Of a DNA stretch of 28,554 nt, positions 23,760 through 28,554 are shown in pieces. The position numbers and the translations under genes were made by a program. The stretch is from SFTH01 sp963643985 (lineage in GTDB: Bacteria > Bacillota > Clostridia > Christensenellales > Aristaeellaceae). Location of the stretch: positions 1 through 28,554 of the forward strand of contig CAVINP010000016.1 of the NCBI GenBank assembly GCA_963643985.1, given 5' to 3'. How positions within the stretch are numbered: the first letter of the stretch is position 1; each line of letters starts with the position of its first letter. The notes below the pieces were generated by a model. The model did no database searches, was not told where the DNA came from, and saw only the letters and a list, made by a program, of their open reading frames with translations.

Positions 23760-23798
23760 AACATCTATTATTATACGATGTTTTGAGCAAAATGGAAA
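23760..23798 (-). promoter_or_regulatory. Promoter of pta-ackA with a dyad over the -10 box
   Basis: Minus-strand -35 TTTCCA (23793-23798), 17-base spacer, -10 TATAAT (23770-23775). The -10 box is inside a 6-bp inverted repeat, AACATC-N11-GATGTT (23760-23782), a position suited to repression. The LacI-type protein from the adjacent gene is one candidate binder, but the dyad does not match a standard LacI-family operator. Confidence 0.6.
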
Positions 23799-23828
23799 GT
23801 GTATAATGTAAAGTTTTCAATCAATGCC

Positions 23829-24866
23829 TCAAGCTTTTACGCTGAGAGCACGCGTGGTCTCACGTACCACCAGATAGGTATCGAGCATGATCTGCTTGCA
23901 TTCCTCACCCGTGTGCGCGATGCGGTCCAGAAGCATGGAGACGCAGGTAGAGGTGATGGTGCGCTTGGGGAAGTGCAGCGTGGTCAGCGGCGGCGGGAAG
24001 CACATGTGCGACTGAACATCGTCAAAGCCCACCACGGAGATGTCCTCAGGCACGCGTATGCCGCGCTGATTGAGCGCGTAGATCAGTTCCCAGGCAATGT
24101 AGTCGCTGAATGCAAACACGGCAGTAAAATTCGTGCGGTCGCGCAGCAACTCATCCACGATCGCGGAGGCGTTGTGCGCAGAAGGGTCGGAGAGGCGAAC
24201 GAGCGCGGGATCGACGCTGATGCCGTACTCGGCCATGGCACGGTTAAAGCCCGTCAGTCGTTCACGCGAGGAGGAGATGTGCCTGTCGGCGGTGATCACC
24301 AGTATGCGTTTATGCCCAAGTTCGGCCAGATGCTGCCCTGCCAGATAGCCGCCCTTTTCGTCATCGCAGACGACGTAGTCCGCATCGGGCAGTTCGTCCT
24401 CGAAGCGGCGCCCCATCAGCACGAAGGGCATGTCGTTTTGAATGAGCAGATTGATGCCCTCCATCGATTTCTGGGTGGGGCAGAGCAGCACGCCGTCCAC
24501 ATTCTTGCTCAGTGCGGATATGACGGCCTGTACCTCACGCTCGGGACGCTCCTGCGTGCCCATCACGATGGCCTGATAGCCCTCGTGTTCCAGCGCTTCC
24601 ACGCAGAACTTGATCTCGATGGCAAAGAGCGGATTGGCGATGTCGCTGACGATGATCGCCACCGTCTTGCTCGAGCCGGACCTGAGCGCACCGGCCTGCG
24701 CATTGGCGATGTAGCCGATCTCCCGCGCAGCCTGCATGATTTTCTTTTTGGTCTCGGGAGCGATGCCGTCCTTGTCCTGCAGCGCCTTGGATATCGTGCC
24801 CACGGTGAAGCCCGTGCGTGCGGCAATGTCCGTCAGCTTGACGCGGCGTCTCTCGTTTTGAGCCAT
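23829..24866 (-). CDS. LacI family transcriptional regulator
   Basis: This 345-residue protein has an N-terminal helix-turn-helix (about 9-43, VKLTDIAARTGFTVGTISKALQDKDG), a hinge helix, and a periplasmic-binding-protein-like effector domain (about 65-340, with VAIIVSDIANPLFA, VVGFDD). Members sense sugars or related small molecules or act as global carbon regulators. The effector is not apparent. ATG at 24866 has GGAGG about 11 bases upstream, a rather long gap. It lies between folC and pta with no visible terminator before pta, so it may reach the pta promoter region. Confidence 0.92.
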   Translation of the reverse strand: MAQNERRRVKLTDIAARTGFTVGTISKALQDKDGIAPETKKKIMQAAREIGYIANAQAGALRSGSSKTVAIIVSDIANPLFAIEIKFCVEALEHEGYQAIVMGTQERPEREVQAVISALSKNVDGVLLCPTQKSMEGINLLIQNDMPFVLMGRRFEDELPDADYVVCDDEKGGYLAGQHLAELGHKRILVITADRHISSSRERLTGFNRAMAEYGISVDPALVRLSDPSAHNASAIVDELLRDRTNFTAVFAFSDYIAWELIYALNQRGIRVPEDISVVGFDDVQSHMCFPPPLTTLHFPKRTITSTCVSMLLDRIAHTGEECKQIMLDTYLVVRETTRALSVKA

Positions 24867-24905
24867 GGCGCAGAGCGCCTCCTTTCGGGTTGGTTTAATG
24901 AGGCT

Positions 24906-24934
24906 ATTCTACCACAGAGCGCAGCCCGGTGCAA
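24906..24934 (-). promoter_or_regulatory. Promoter of the LacI-type regulator gene
   Basis: Minus-strand -35 TTGCAC (24929-24934), 17-base spacer, -10 TAGAAT (24906-24911), just past the folC terminator. Confidence 0.8.
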
Positions 24935-24947
24935 GAGCGAAGCGGTA

Positions 24948-24987
24948 ACAAAAATCCGCTCCGGTTTCCGCGGCGAAACCGGAGCGG
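24948..24987 (-). terminator. Rho-independent terminator of folT-folC
   Basis: Perfect 13-bp stem (24956-24968 with 24975-24987), 6-base loop, followed on the minus strand by a T-rich tract (complement of 24948-24954). Confidence 0.93.
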
Positions 24988-24995
24988 GTGAAAAA

Positions 24996-26270
24996 TTATT
25001 CTTTGCGGGCATCAAGCGCGGCGCATATGTCGCCGATCATGTACAGGGAGCCGCAGGCGCAGACCACGCCGTCGGGCCCCGCATGGTCGATGGCGGTATT
25101 GACGCCCTCAGCCACGGTTTTGCAGGCGGTTACGGGCAGATCATAGCGTTTCAGGTGCTCTGCCAGGTCCTCGGCCTTCAGTGCGCGTGGATTGGGCGGC
25201 GTCACGGTGACGAATTCGCGGGCAAAGGGCGCCAGGTCGCGGAACATCTCGCCGTAGTCCTTGTCGGCCATGCAGCCGTTCAGGAAGGTGATTTTGCGCC
25301 CGGGCAGATAGTCACGGAAGGCCTGCACCAGCGCGTCCAGACACTGCGGATTGTGGCCGCCGTCAATGATGAACAGCGGGTCACGTCCGGCCAGCTGGAA
25401 ACGTCCGGGCCAGTAGACCTTCTCAAGTCCCTGACGGATGGCATCATCGGAGACATTCCAGCCGCGGCCGCGCAGCGTCTCGATGACTGTCAGCACCGTG
25501 CAGACGTTGTGCAGCTGATGCTCACCCAAGAGCGGTATGTGCAGATCATGATACTGCTTCCAGTCAAACGTCTGGCCGTCCAGACCGTGTGCATTCAGCG
25601 TCAGATCGGCAATGTCCGCGCGGTGCAGGGGCGCACCCAGCTTTTTGCAGGTATCGGAGATGACCTGCTCCACGCCCGCAGTCTGACCGTAGAGCACGCA
25701 GTCACAGCCGGGCTTGATGATGCCGGCCTTGGCGTGTGCGATTTCCTCCAGCGTGTTGCCCAGCACCTGCGTGTGATCCAGACCGATGTTCACGATCACG
25801 GCCGCTTCGGGTGCGTCGATGACGTTGGTGGCATCAAATTCGCCGCCCAGACCGACTTCCAGCACGACGATGTCGCATCCTGAGCGTGCAAAGTACTCCA
25901 TGGCGATGCAGGTCACCAGTTCAAACTCGGTGGGGTGATCCGCCATGGAATCCGCCATGGGGCGAATCCACTGCGTGATTTCGGCCAGCGTGTCGTCGGG
26001 GATGTTTCGGCCGTTGACCTGCATGCGCTCGTTGAACGAGATGATGTAGGGTGAGGTGTACAGGCCCGTGCAGTAACCCGCCTGCTGCAGTATGGAGGCA
26101 GTCATGGCGGCGGTTGAGCCCTTGCCGTTTGTGCCGGCGATGTGTACAAACTTCAGTTTCTTTTCGGGGTTGCCCATCCTGCCGAGCAGTTCGCTCACGC
26201 GGCTGAGTCCCGGTACGCTGCCCAGCCAGCTGACCTTATGGATATATTCCAGAGTTTCCTTGACGGTCAT
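24996..26270 (-). CDS. folC: Bifunctional folylpolyglutamate synthase / dihydrofolate synthase
   Basis: FolC adds glutamate to dihydropteroate and to tetrahydrofolates, which keeps folate in the cell. The 424-residue Mur-ligase-like protein has P-loop GTNGKGST (46-53), a typical SPYI..FNERMQVNG segment, the EVGLGGEFDATN motif and DGGHNP in the C-terminal domain. Its ATG overlaps the folT stop in an ATGA arrangement, so translation is coupled. Pairing an importer with the enzyme that traps folate, both behind a THF riboswitch, fits folate salvage. Confidence 0.95.
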   Translation of the reverse strand: MTVKETLEYIHKVSWLGSVPGLSRVSELLGRMGNPEKKLKFVHIAGTNGKGSTAAMTASILQQAGYCTGLYTSPYIISFNERMQVNGRNIPDDTLAEITQWIRPMADSMADHPTEFELVTCIAMEYFARSGCDIVVLEVGLGGEFDATNVIDAPEAAVIVNIGLDHTQVLGNTLEEIAHAKAGIIKPGCDCVLYGQTAGVEQVISDTCKKLGAPLHRADIADLTLNAHGLDGQTFDWKQYHDLHIPLLGEHQLHNVCTVLTVIETLRGRGWNVSDDAIRQGLEKVYWPGRFQLAGRDPLFIIDGGHNPQCLDALVQAFRDYLPGRKITFLNGCMADKDYGEMFRDLAPFAREFVTVTPPNPRALKAEDLAEHLKRYDLPVTACKTVAEGVNTAIDHAGPDGVVCACGSLYMIGDICAALDARKE

Positions 26271-26824
26271 ATCTGATCACTCTTTTCGTTTGATTTTGTA
26301 TTTGCGCCCTGCCAGAGCTTCAGGCTTTGGAACGCCGGGCTTTTCAGCAGCAGGAATACCACCAGCGCATTGATGACGGACGTGATCGCAAACTGCAGCG
26401 CACGCGAGATCAGAAATGCGCCGAATGTCTTTGTGCCGTAGAAGAAGGACAGCCAGTAGCTTTGCCAGAGGATCGAACCCAGCACCACGGCCGGCAGGAA
26501 AGTGGCCAGTACGCGCAGATAGCTGAACTTCTTCAGCAGCAGTGGGCGCATCAGCCCGGCACAGAGACCGATGAGCACCGGCGGCACGGAGAACACGGGG
26601 TTGTAGCCGTAGCCGGAGAACAGGCAGCCTACAACGTCCGCCACAAGGCCGACGGCCGCGCCCGGCACGGGGCCGTAGAGCAGGCCGGCCAGTATGACCG
26701 GCGCGGCTTCGATGGAAAAGCGCAGTGTCGGAGAGGGCATCGGTATGATGAACCGCGCCAGTACGACGCTGATTGCGGCCAGCAATGCCAGTGTCACAAG
26801 CATGCGGGTCGTACATTTTTTCAT
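26267..26824 (-). CDS. folT: Folate ECF transporter S component FolT
   Basis: FolT is the substrate-binding membrane subunit of an energy-coupling-factor importer; it needs the shared EcfA/A'/T module, which is not in this window. The 185-residue protein has about six membrane helices and the ECF S-component opening (RMLVTLALLAAISVVLARF, FSIEAAPVILAGLLYGP). The assignment to folate rests on the THF riboswitch upstream and folC downstream. ATG at 26824 has GGAGG 8 bases upstream; that ribosome site can be masked by a hairpin. An in-frame ATG at 26839 has no ribosome site. Confidence 0.9.
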   Translation of the reverse strand: MKKCTTRMLVTLALLAAISVVLARFIIPMPSPTLRFSIEAAPVILAGLLYGPVPGAAVGLVADVVGCLFSGYGYNPVFSVPPVLIGLCAGLMRPLLLKKFSYLRVLATFLPAVVLGSILWQSYWLSFFYGTKTFGAFLISRALQFAITSVINALVVFLLLKSPAFQSLKLWQGANTKSNEKSDQI

Positions 26825-26832
26825 TAAAAAAG

Positions 26833-26860
26833 CCTCCATTCATTATCGTGGAGGAGGTTG
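26833..26860 (-). promoter_or_regulatory. Ribosome-site masking hairpin of folT
   Basis: CCTCCA (26849-26854) can pair with TGGAGG (26833-26838), which holds the folT ribosome site, leaving a 10-base loop. The neighbouring CAACCTCC (26853-26860) is perfectly complementary to GGAGGTTG in loop L3 of the riboswitch (26945-26952), giving a switch between two structures. Confidence 0.65.
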
Positions 26861-26885
26861 ATACAATTATATGATTTTTTCTTGA

Positions 26886-26991
26886 TTGCTCTAGCGGATG
26901 CGATAATGGCATCGCGGAACCCGTGCGGCTCCTTCGCCCGGCAGCAACCTCCCATCTGCCGATACTTGACGCGCCATTCCTACTCATGCAA
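26886..26991 (-). ncRNA. THF (tetrahydrofolate) riboswitch
   Basis: On the minus strand the sequence matches the THF-I aptamer as I recall it: GAGTAGG at the 5' side, P2 AATGGC paired with GCCATT, a GCGTCAAGT junction, a P3 hairpin (CGGCAG with CTGCCG) with an 11-base loop, GCGAAGGAGC and the conserved 3' segment GCATCCGC. P1 closes with TTGC/GCAA. It lies 60 bases before the folT start, the expected target, and downstream of a consensus promoter. Regulation should be by masking the ribosome site when tetrahydrofolate is abundant. Confidence 0.9.
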
Positions 26992-27061
26992 CCCTGAGGA
27001 AAAACCGAAAGCATGATTTGGCCGGTTTTAGCATCTGTCCCGACCAGCTTGTGGCTGACAA
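26984..27061 (-). CDS. Possible 25-residue leader peptide upstream of the THF riboswitch
   Basis: A TTG codon at 27061 lies 4 bases after GGAGG (27066-27070) and opens a 25-residue frame (with a basic, Phe-rich end, CFRFFLRVA) whose TGA at 26984-26986 falls in the 5' edge of the THF aptamer. TTG starts behind GGAGG are normal in this window. A short spacing and the lack of any recognisable family keep the confidence low. Confidence 0.35.
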   Translation of the reverse strand: MSATSWSGQMLKPAKSCFRFFLRVA

Positions 27062-27080
27062 ATTACCTCCAATCACGCCC

Positions 27081-27109
27081 ATTATAGCCTCTGGACGGGC
27101 GATATTCAA
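27081..27109 (-). promoter_or_regulatory. Promoter of the folT-folC operon
   Basis: Minus-strand -35 TTGAAT (27104-27109), 17-base spacer, -10 TATAAT (27081-27086). It is 29 bases past the csoR stop with no terminator between, so csoR transcripts could also run into the riboswitch. Confidence 0.88.
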
Positions 27110-27137
27110 TCTGTATGCGAAATTTAACAATTCAAAG

Positions 27138-27533
27138 CTATTTCATGTATTTGTCGATCGCCTGGCAGAGATCGTCGATGGCTTGCGTGTCGCCTTCCTG
27201 CGCGGCATCGATGATGCAGTGCTTGAGGTGATCCTGCAGTATGATCTTGCCCGTGTTGTCGATGGCCGAGCGCACCGCGGCGATCTGCACCAGCACCTCC
27301 GAACAGTCGCGCCCTTCCTCCACCATGCGCTTGACCGACTGCAGGTGGCCGATGGCGCGGGAGAGCCTGTTGAGCACGGCGCGTGTGTTCTCGTGCGTGT
27401 GGGTATGGCAGTGCGCATGGTCGTGATCGCCTTCATGATCGTGCGGGTGATCGTGACCGCCTTCGTTGTCGTGTGTATGCTCTATGCCATGCGCGTGCAG
27501 GTATTCGTGATCGTGCAACTGCTCCCGGTCCAA
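27138..27533 (-). CDS. CsoR/RcnR family metal-sensing repressor with His-rich N-terminus
   Basis: This 131-residue protein has two parts. Residues 1-50 are a His-rich extension (16 His and one Cys in the first 47) including the module HEYLHAHGIEHTHD (9-22). Residues 51-131 are a CsoR-family helical repressor domain (RLSRAIGHLQSVKRMVEEGRDCSEVL). The ligand triad is C77, H102 and C106 (C-x24-H-x3-C), the pattern of copper sensors; nickel/cobalt sensors of the RcnR type have His in the last position. TTG at 27533 has AAGGAG 8 bases upstream; the GTG at 27542 overlaps that site. It diverges from a His-rich gene that it probably represses. Confidence 0.88.
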   Translation of the reverse strand: MDREQLHDHEYLHAHGIEHTHDNEGGHDHPHDHEGDHDHAHCHTHTHENTRAVLNRLSRAIGHLQSVKRMVEEGRDCSEVLVQIAAVRSAIDNTGKIILQDHLKHCIIDAAQEGDTQAIDDLCQAIDKYMK

Positions 27534-27562
27534 TGAAATCACTCCTTATCGTCCGTTCCTAC

Positions 27563-27591
27563 ATTTTACGTCATACATACAATTTTTGCAA
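27563..27591 (-). promoter_or_regulatory. Promoter of the CsoR-family repressor gene
   Basis: Minus-strand -35 TTGCAA (27586-27591), 17-base spacer, -10 TAAAAT (27563-27568). The G-rich stretch 27592-27604 between this and the divergent promoter is where a CsoR-type operator might lie, but no clear dyad is visible. Confidence 0.78.
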
Positions 27592-27611
27592 GCGGGGTCG
27601 GCAGGATAATT

Positions 27612-27640
27612 TTGACAAATTCCGCCCGACGTTGTATAAT
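27612..27640 (+). promoter_or_regulatory. Consensus promoter of the His-rich protein operon
   Basis: Perfect -35 TTGACA (27612-27617), 17-base spacer, perfect -10 TATAAT (27635-27640). Such a strong promoter suggests it is held by a repressor, most likely the divergent CsoR-family protein. Confidence 0.93.
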
Positions 27641-27679
27641 ATAAGTGTAGACGTATATTTTTTCTTTGGAGGATGAACT

Positions 27680-28075
27680 ATGAACGAGCAGGAGCATGAA
27701 TATATGCACGCGCACGGCATCGCCCACGAGCATGACCACGAGTACATGCACGCGCACGGCATTGCCCACGACCACGGCCCGGAGCACACCCATGAGCATA
27801 CTCACGAACATACGCATGATCATTGTGACCGCCCCGTGGACTGCGATCACGACTGCGCGGGCTGCCGGAACGTCGATCCGCGCGAGGAACTGATTGCGCT
27901 GATGAAGTACATGGTCGGCCACAACGCTTCCCACGCCAACGAACTGGCCCAGATGGCCAAGCGTCTGGAGGAGATGGGCGAACACGTGGCCTACGAGCAG
28001 GTCATGCAGGCCGTGTCCGACTTTGAAAAGGGCAATATGCGCCTGACCACTGTGCTGGCGGCGCTGAATGCGTAA
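27680..28075 (+). CDS. His/Cys-rich putative metal-binding protein
   Basis: This 131-residue cytoplasmic protein has an N-terminal half with 18 His in the first 57 residues. Two tandem copies of a 14-residue module, HEYMHAHGIAHEHD and HEYMHAHGIAHDHG (6-19, 20-33), are followed by an HTHEHTHEHTHDH run and a Cys cluster C49-x5-C55-x3-C59-x2-C62. The C-terminal part (about 64-131) is predicted helical (LIALMKYMVGHNASHANELAQMAKRLEEMG). I recognise no named family; the layout suggests metal storage or delivery. GGAGG lies 7 bases before ATG. It leads a three-gene operon with a CooT homologue. Confidence 0.85.
   Translation: MNEQEHEYMHAHGIAHEHDHEYMHAHGIAHDHGPEHTHEHTHEHTHDHCDRPVDCDHDCAGCRNVDPREELIALMKYMVGHNASHANELAQMAKRLEEMGEHVAYEQVMQAVSDFEKGNMRLTTVLAALNA
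27695..27778 (+). repeat. Tandem 42-bp repeat encoding the His module
   Basis: Units 27695-27736 and 27737-27778 encode the two 14-residue His modules and differ at only a few bases. A third, diverged copy of the same module is encoded at 27468-27509 on the minus strand in the repressor gene. Confidence 0.85.
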
Positions 28076-28092
28076 ATTCGGAGGATGAGAAA

Positions 28093-28284
28093 ATGTGCCT
28101 TTCTACGGTATACAAAAATGAGAAGAAGCCCGAAAACGAGGTTTTGAAGAACGTGATGCGCATCGAGTGCGCAGACGGCAAGGTGACGCTGACGGACATA
28201 CTGGGGCGCGAGGCCGTGATTGACGGCGAACTGCTCTGTGCCGACCTGACCGGCGGCACGGTGGTTCTCAGGTGCGCGATCTGA
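28093..28284 (+). CDS. cooT: CooT family nickel-binding protein
   Basis: This 63-residue protein starts MCLSTVYKN. CooT of Rhodospirillum rubrum (66 residues, from memory) likewise starts Met-Cys and binds nickel through Cys2 at its N-terminus for carbon monoxide dehydrogenase maturation. The rest (DGKVTLTDILGREAVIDGELL..DLTGGTVVL) fits the small beta-barrel of that family. GGAGG lies 8 bases before ATG and the gene follows the His-rich gene by 17 bases, so they are one operon. Family assignment rests on recall and on length, the MC start and pattern. Confidence 0.82.
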   Translation: MCLSTVYKNEKKPENEVLKNVMRIECADGKVTLTDILGREAVIDGELLCADLTGGTVVLRCAI

Positions 28285-28301
28285 CCGGGGGAGGAACGGG
28301 C

Positions 28302-28532
28302 ATGGCGCAGTATGAGGTGGTGCGCGAGATCGGCAACAGCTGCTCGGGCAACCAGATGCGGGATGTGTTCTTTGATGAGATCGAGACGGATGATCCCGAG
28401 GCCTATGTTCGCCGTCTGCTCAGCGGAGACCCGACGGCAGTGCTGACCACGCAGCTGCGCGGCGGCGGCTGCTGCACGGTCTATGCACAGTGCAAGGGCA
28501 TTACACAACGCTTTGTCTTCACCAAAATTTGA
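28302..28532 (+). CDS. Small Cys-containing protein of unknown function
   Basis: This 76-residue protein begins MAQYEVVREIGNSC with four Cys: C14, C57, C58 and C64 (the last three in GGGCCTVYAQC). The first start in frame (28272) overlaps cooT and has no ribosome site; ATG at 28302 has GGGGGAGGA 6 bases upstream. It is the third gene of the metal operon. I know no family for it; a metal- or cluster-binding role is suggested by the Cys residues and by context only. A short inverted repeat right after the stop (28531-28549) may begin a terminator that continues beyond the window. Confidence 0.72.
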   Translation: MAQYEVVREIGNSCSGNQMRDVFFDEIETDDPEAYVRRLLSGDPTAVLTTQLRGGGCCTVYAQCKGITQRFVFTKI

Positions 28533-28554
28533 CGGAAAAATGTCCGTGCAATGC

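Noticed and set aside
23802..23807. Plus-strand TATAAT before the LacI-type gene's 3' end
   Set aside because: No -35 at a workable distance and no plus-strand gene downstream; AT-rich chance match.
23799..25883. Plus-strand frame of 694 codons
   Set aside because: Antisense over the LacI-type gene and folC, crossing a terminator and two promoters.
27695..27778. Two-unit repeat as a CRISPR-like array
   Set aside because: The units are adjacent without spacers and lie in frame inside a coding gene.
27680..27823. His-rich region as a HypB or ZIP-type metal protein
   Set aside because: There is no GTPase P-loop and no membrane helix, so only the His-rich stretch is similar.

Overview
The window looks like chromosomal core sequence from a strictly anaerobic, fairly GC-rich member of the Clostridia (Firmicutes). 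The signs are a phoH-pgpH-ybeY-cdd-era-recO block, a rubredoxin-first ('reverse') rubrerythrin, a 56-residue clostridial 2[4Fe-4S] ferredoxin, pta-ackA, an ECF-type folate transporter under a THF riboswitch, strong GGAGG ribosome sites and near-consensus sigma-A promoters. TTG starts placed behind GGAGG are frequent (era, phoH, dusB, yceD, csoR, probably typA), and several starts below were chosen on that basis. No rRNA, tRNA, CRISPR array, transposase or prophage module was seen.

Layout. 1-860: rubrerythrin gene with its own promoter and terminator. 868-6569 (minus): a six-gene RNA/ribosome and DNA-repair operon read phoH, pgpH, ybeY, cdd, era, recO; dgkA, which often sits between ybeY and cdd in Firmicutes, is absent. 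It diverges from dusB (plus), which overlaps tlyA tail to tail. 7699-10823 (minus): tlyA, a MATE exporter and an AraC-type regulator. 11037-11954 (plus): a Crp/Fnr-type regulator and a ferredoxin ending in a strong terminator. 12017-14228: a WYL-domain regulator gene diverging from a short terminated transcript and a gene of unknown function; the last two each have the same 20-bp dyad at a fixed distance before the -10 box. 14302-20598 (plus): prfC, typA, recF and a 505-residue unknown protein with a basic amphipathic tail. 20606-24987 (minus): a LacI-type regulator, pta, ackA, then yceD-rpmF from its own promoter. 24996-27109 (minus): folT-folC behind a THF riboswitch and a possible leader peptide. 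27138-28532: a divergent metal-handling locus with a CsoR/RcnR-family repressor carrying a His-rich N-terminal extension, a His/Cys-rich small protein, a CooT-like (nickel-binding family) protein and a small Cys-containing protein.

Most genes are housekeeping genes in plausible operons. The two places most likely to hold something undescribed are the right end and the WYL locus. At the right end, a 14-residue His module is shared by the repressor and the protein it probably controls, beside a CooT homologue. At the WYL locus, a duplicated operator/promoter cassette drives a small structured transcript that has a ribosome site but no in-frame stop before its terminator. All functional calls come from reading the sequence and from recalled family knowledge; no search was run.
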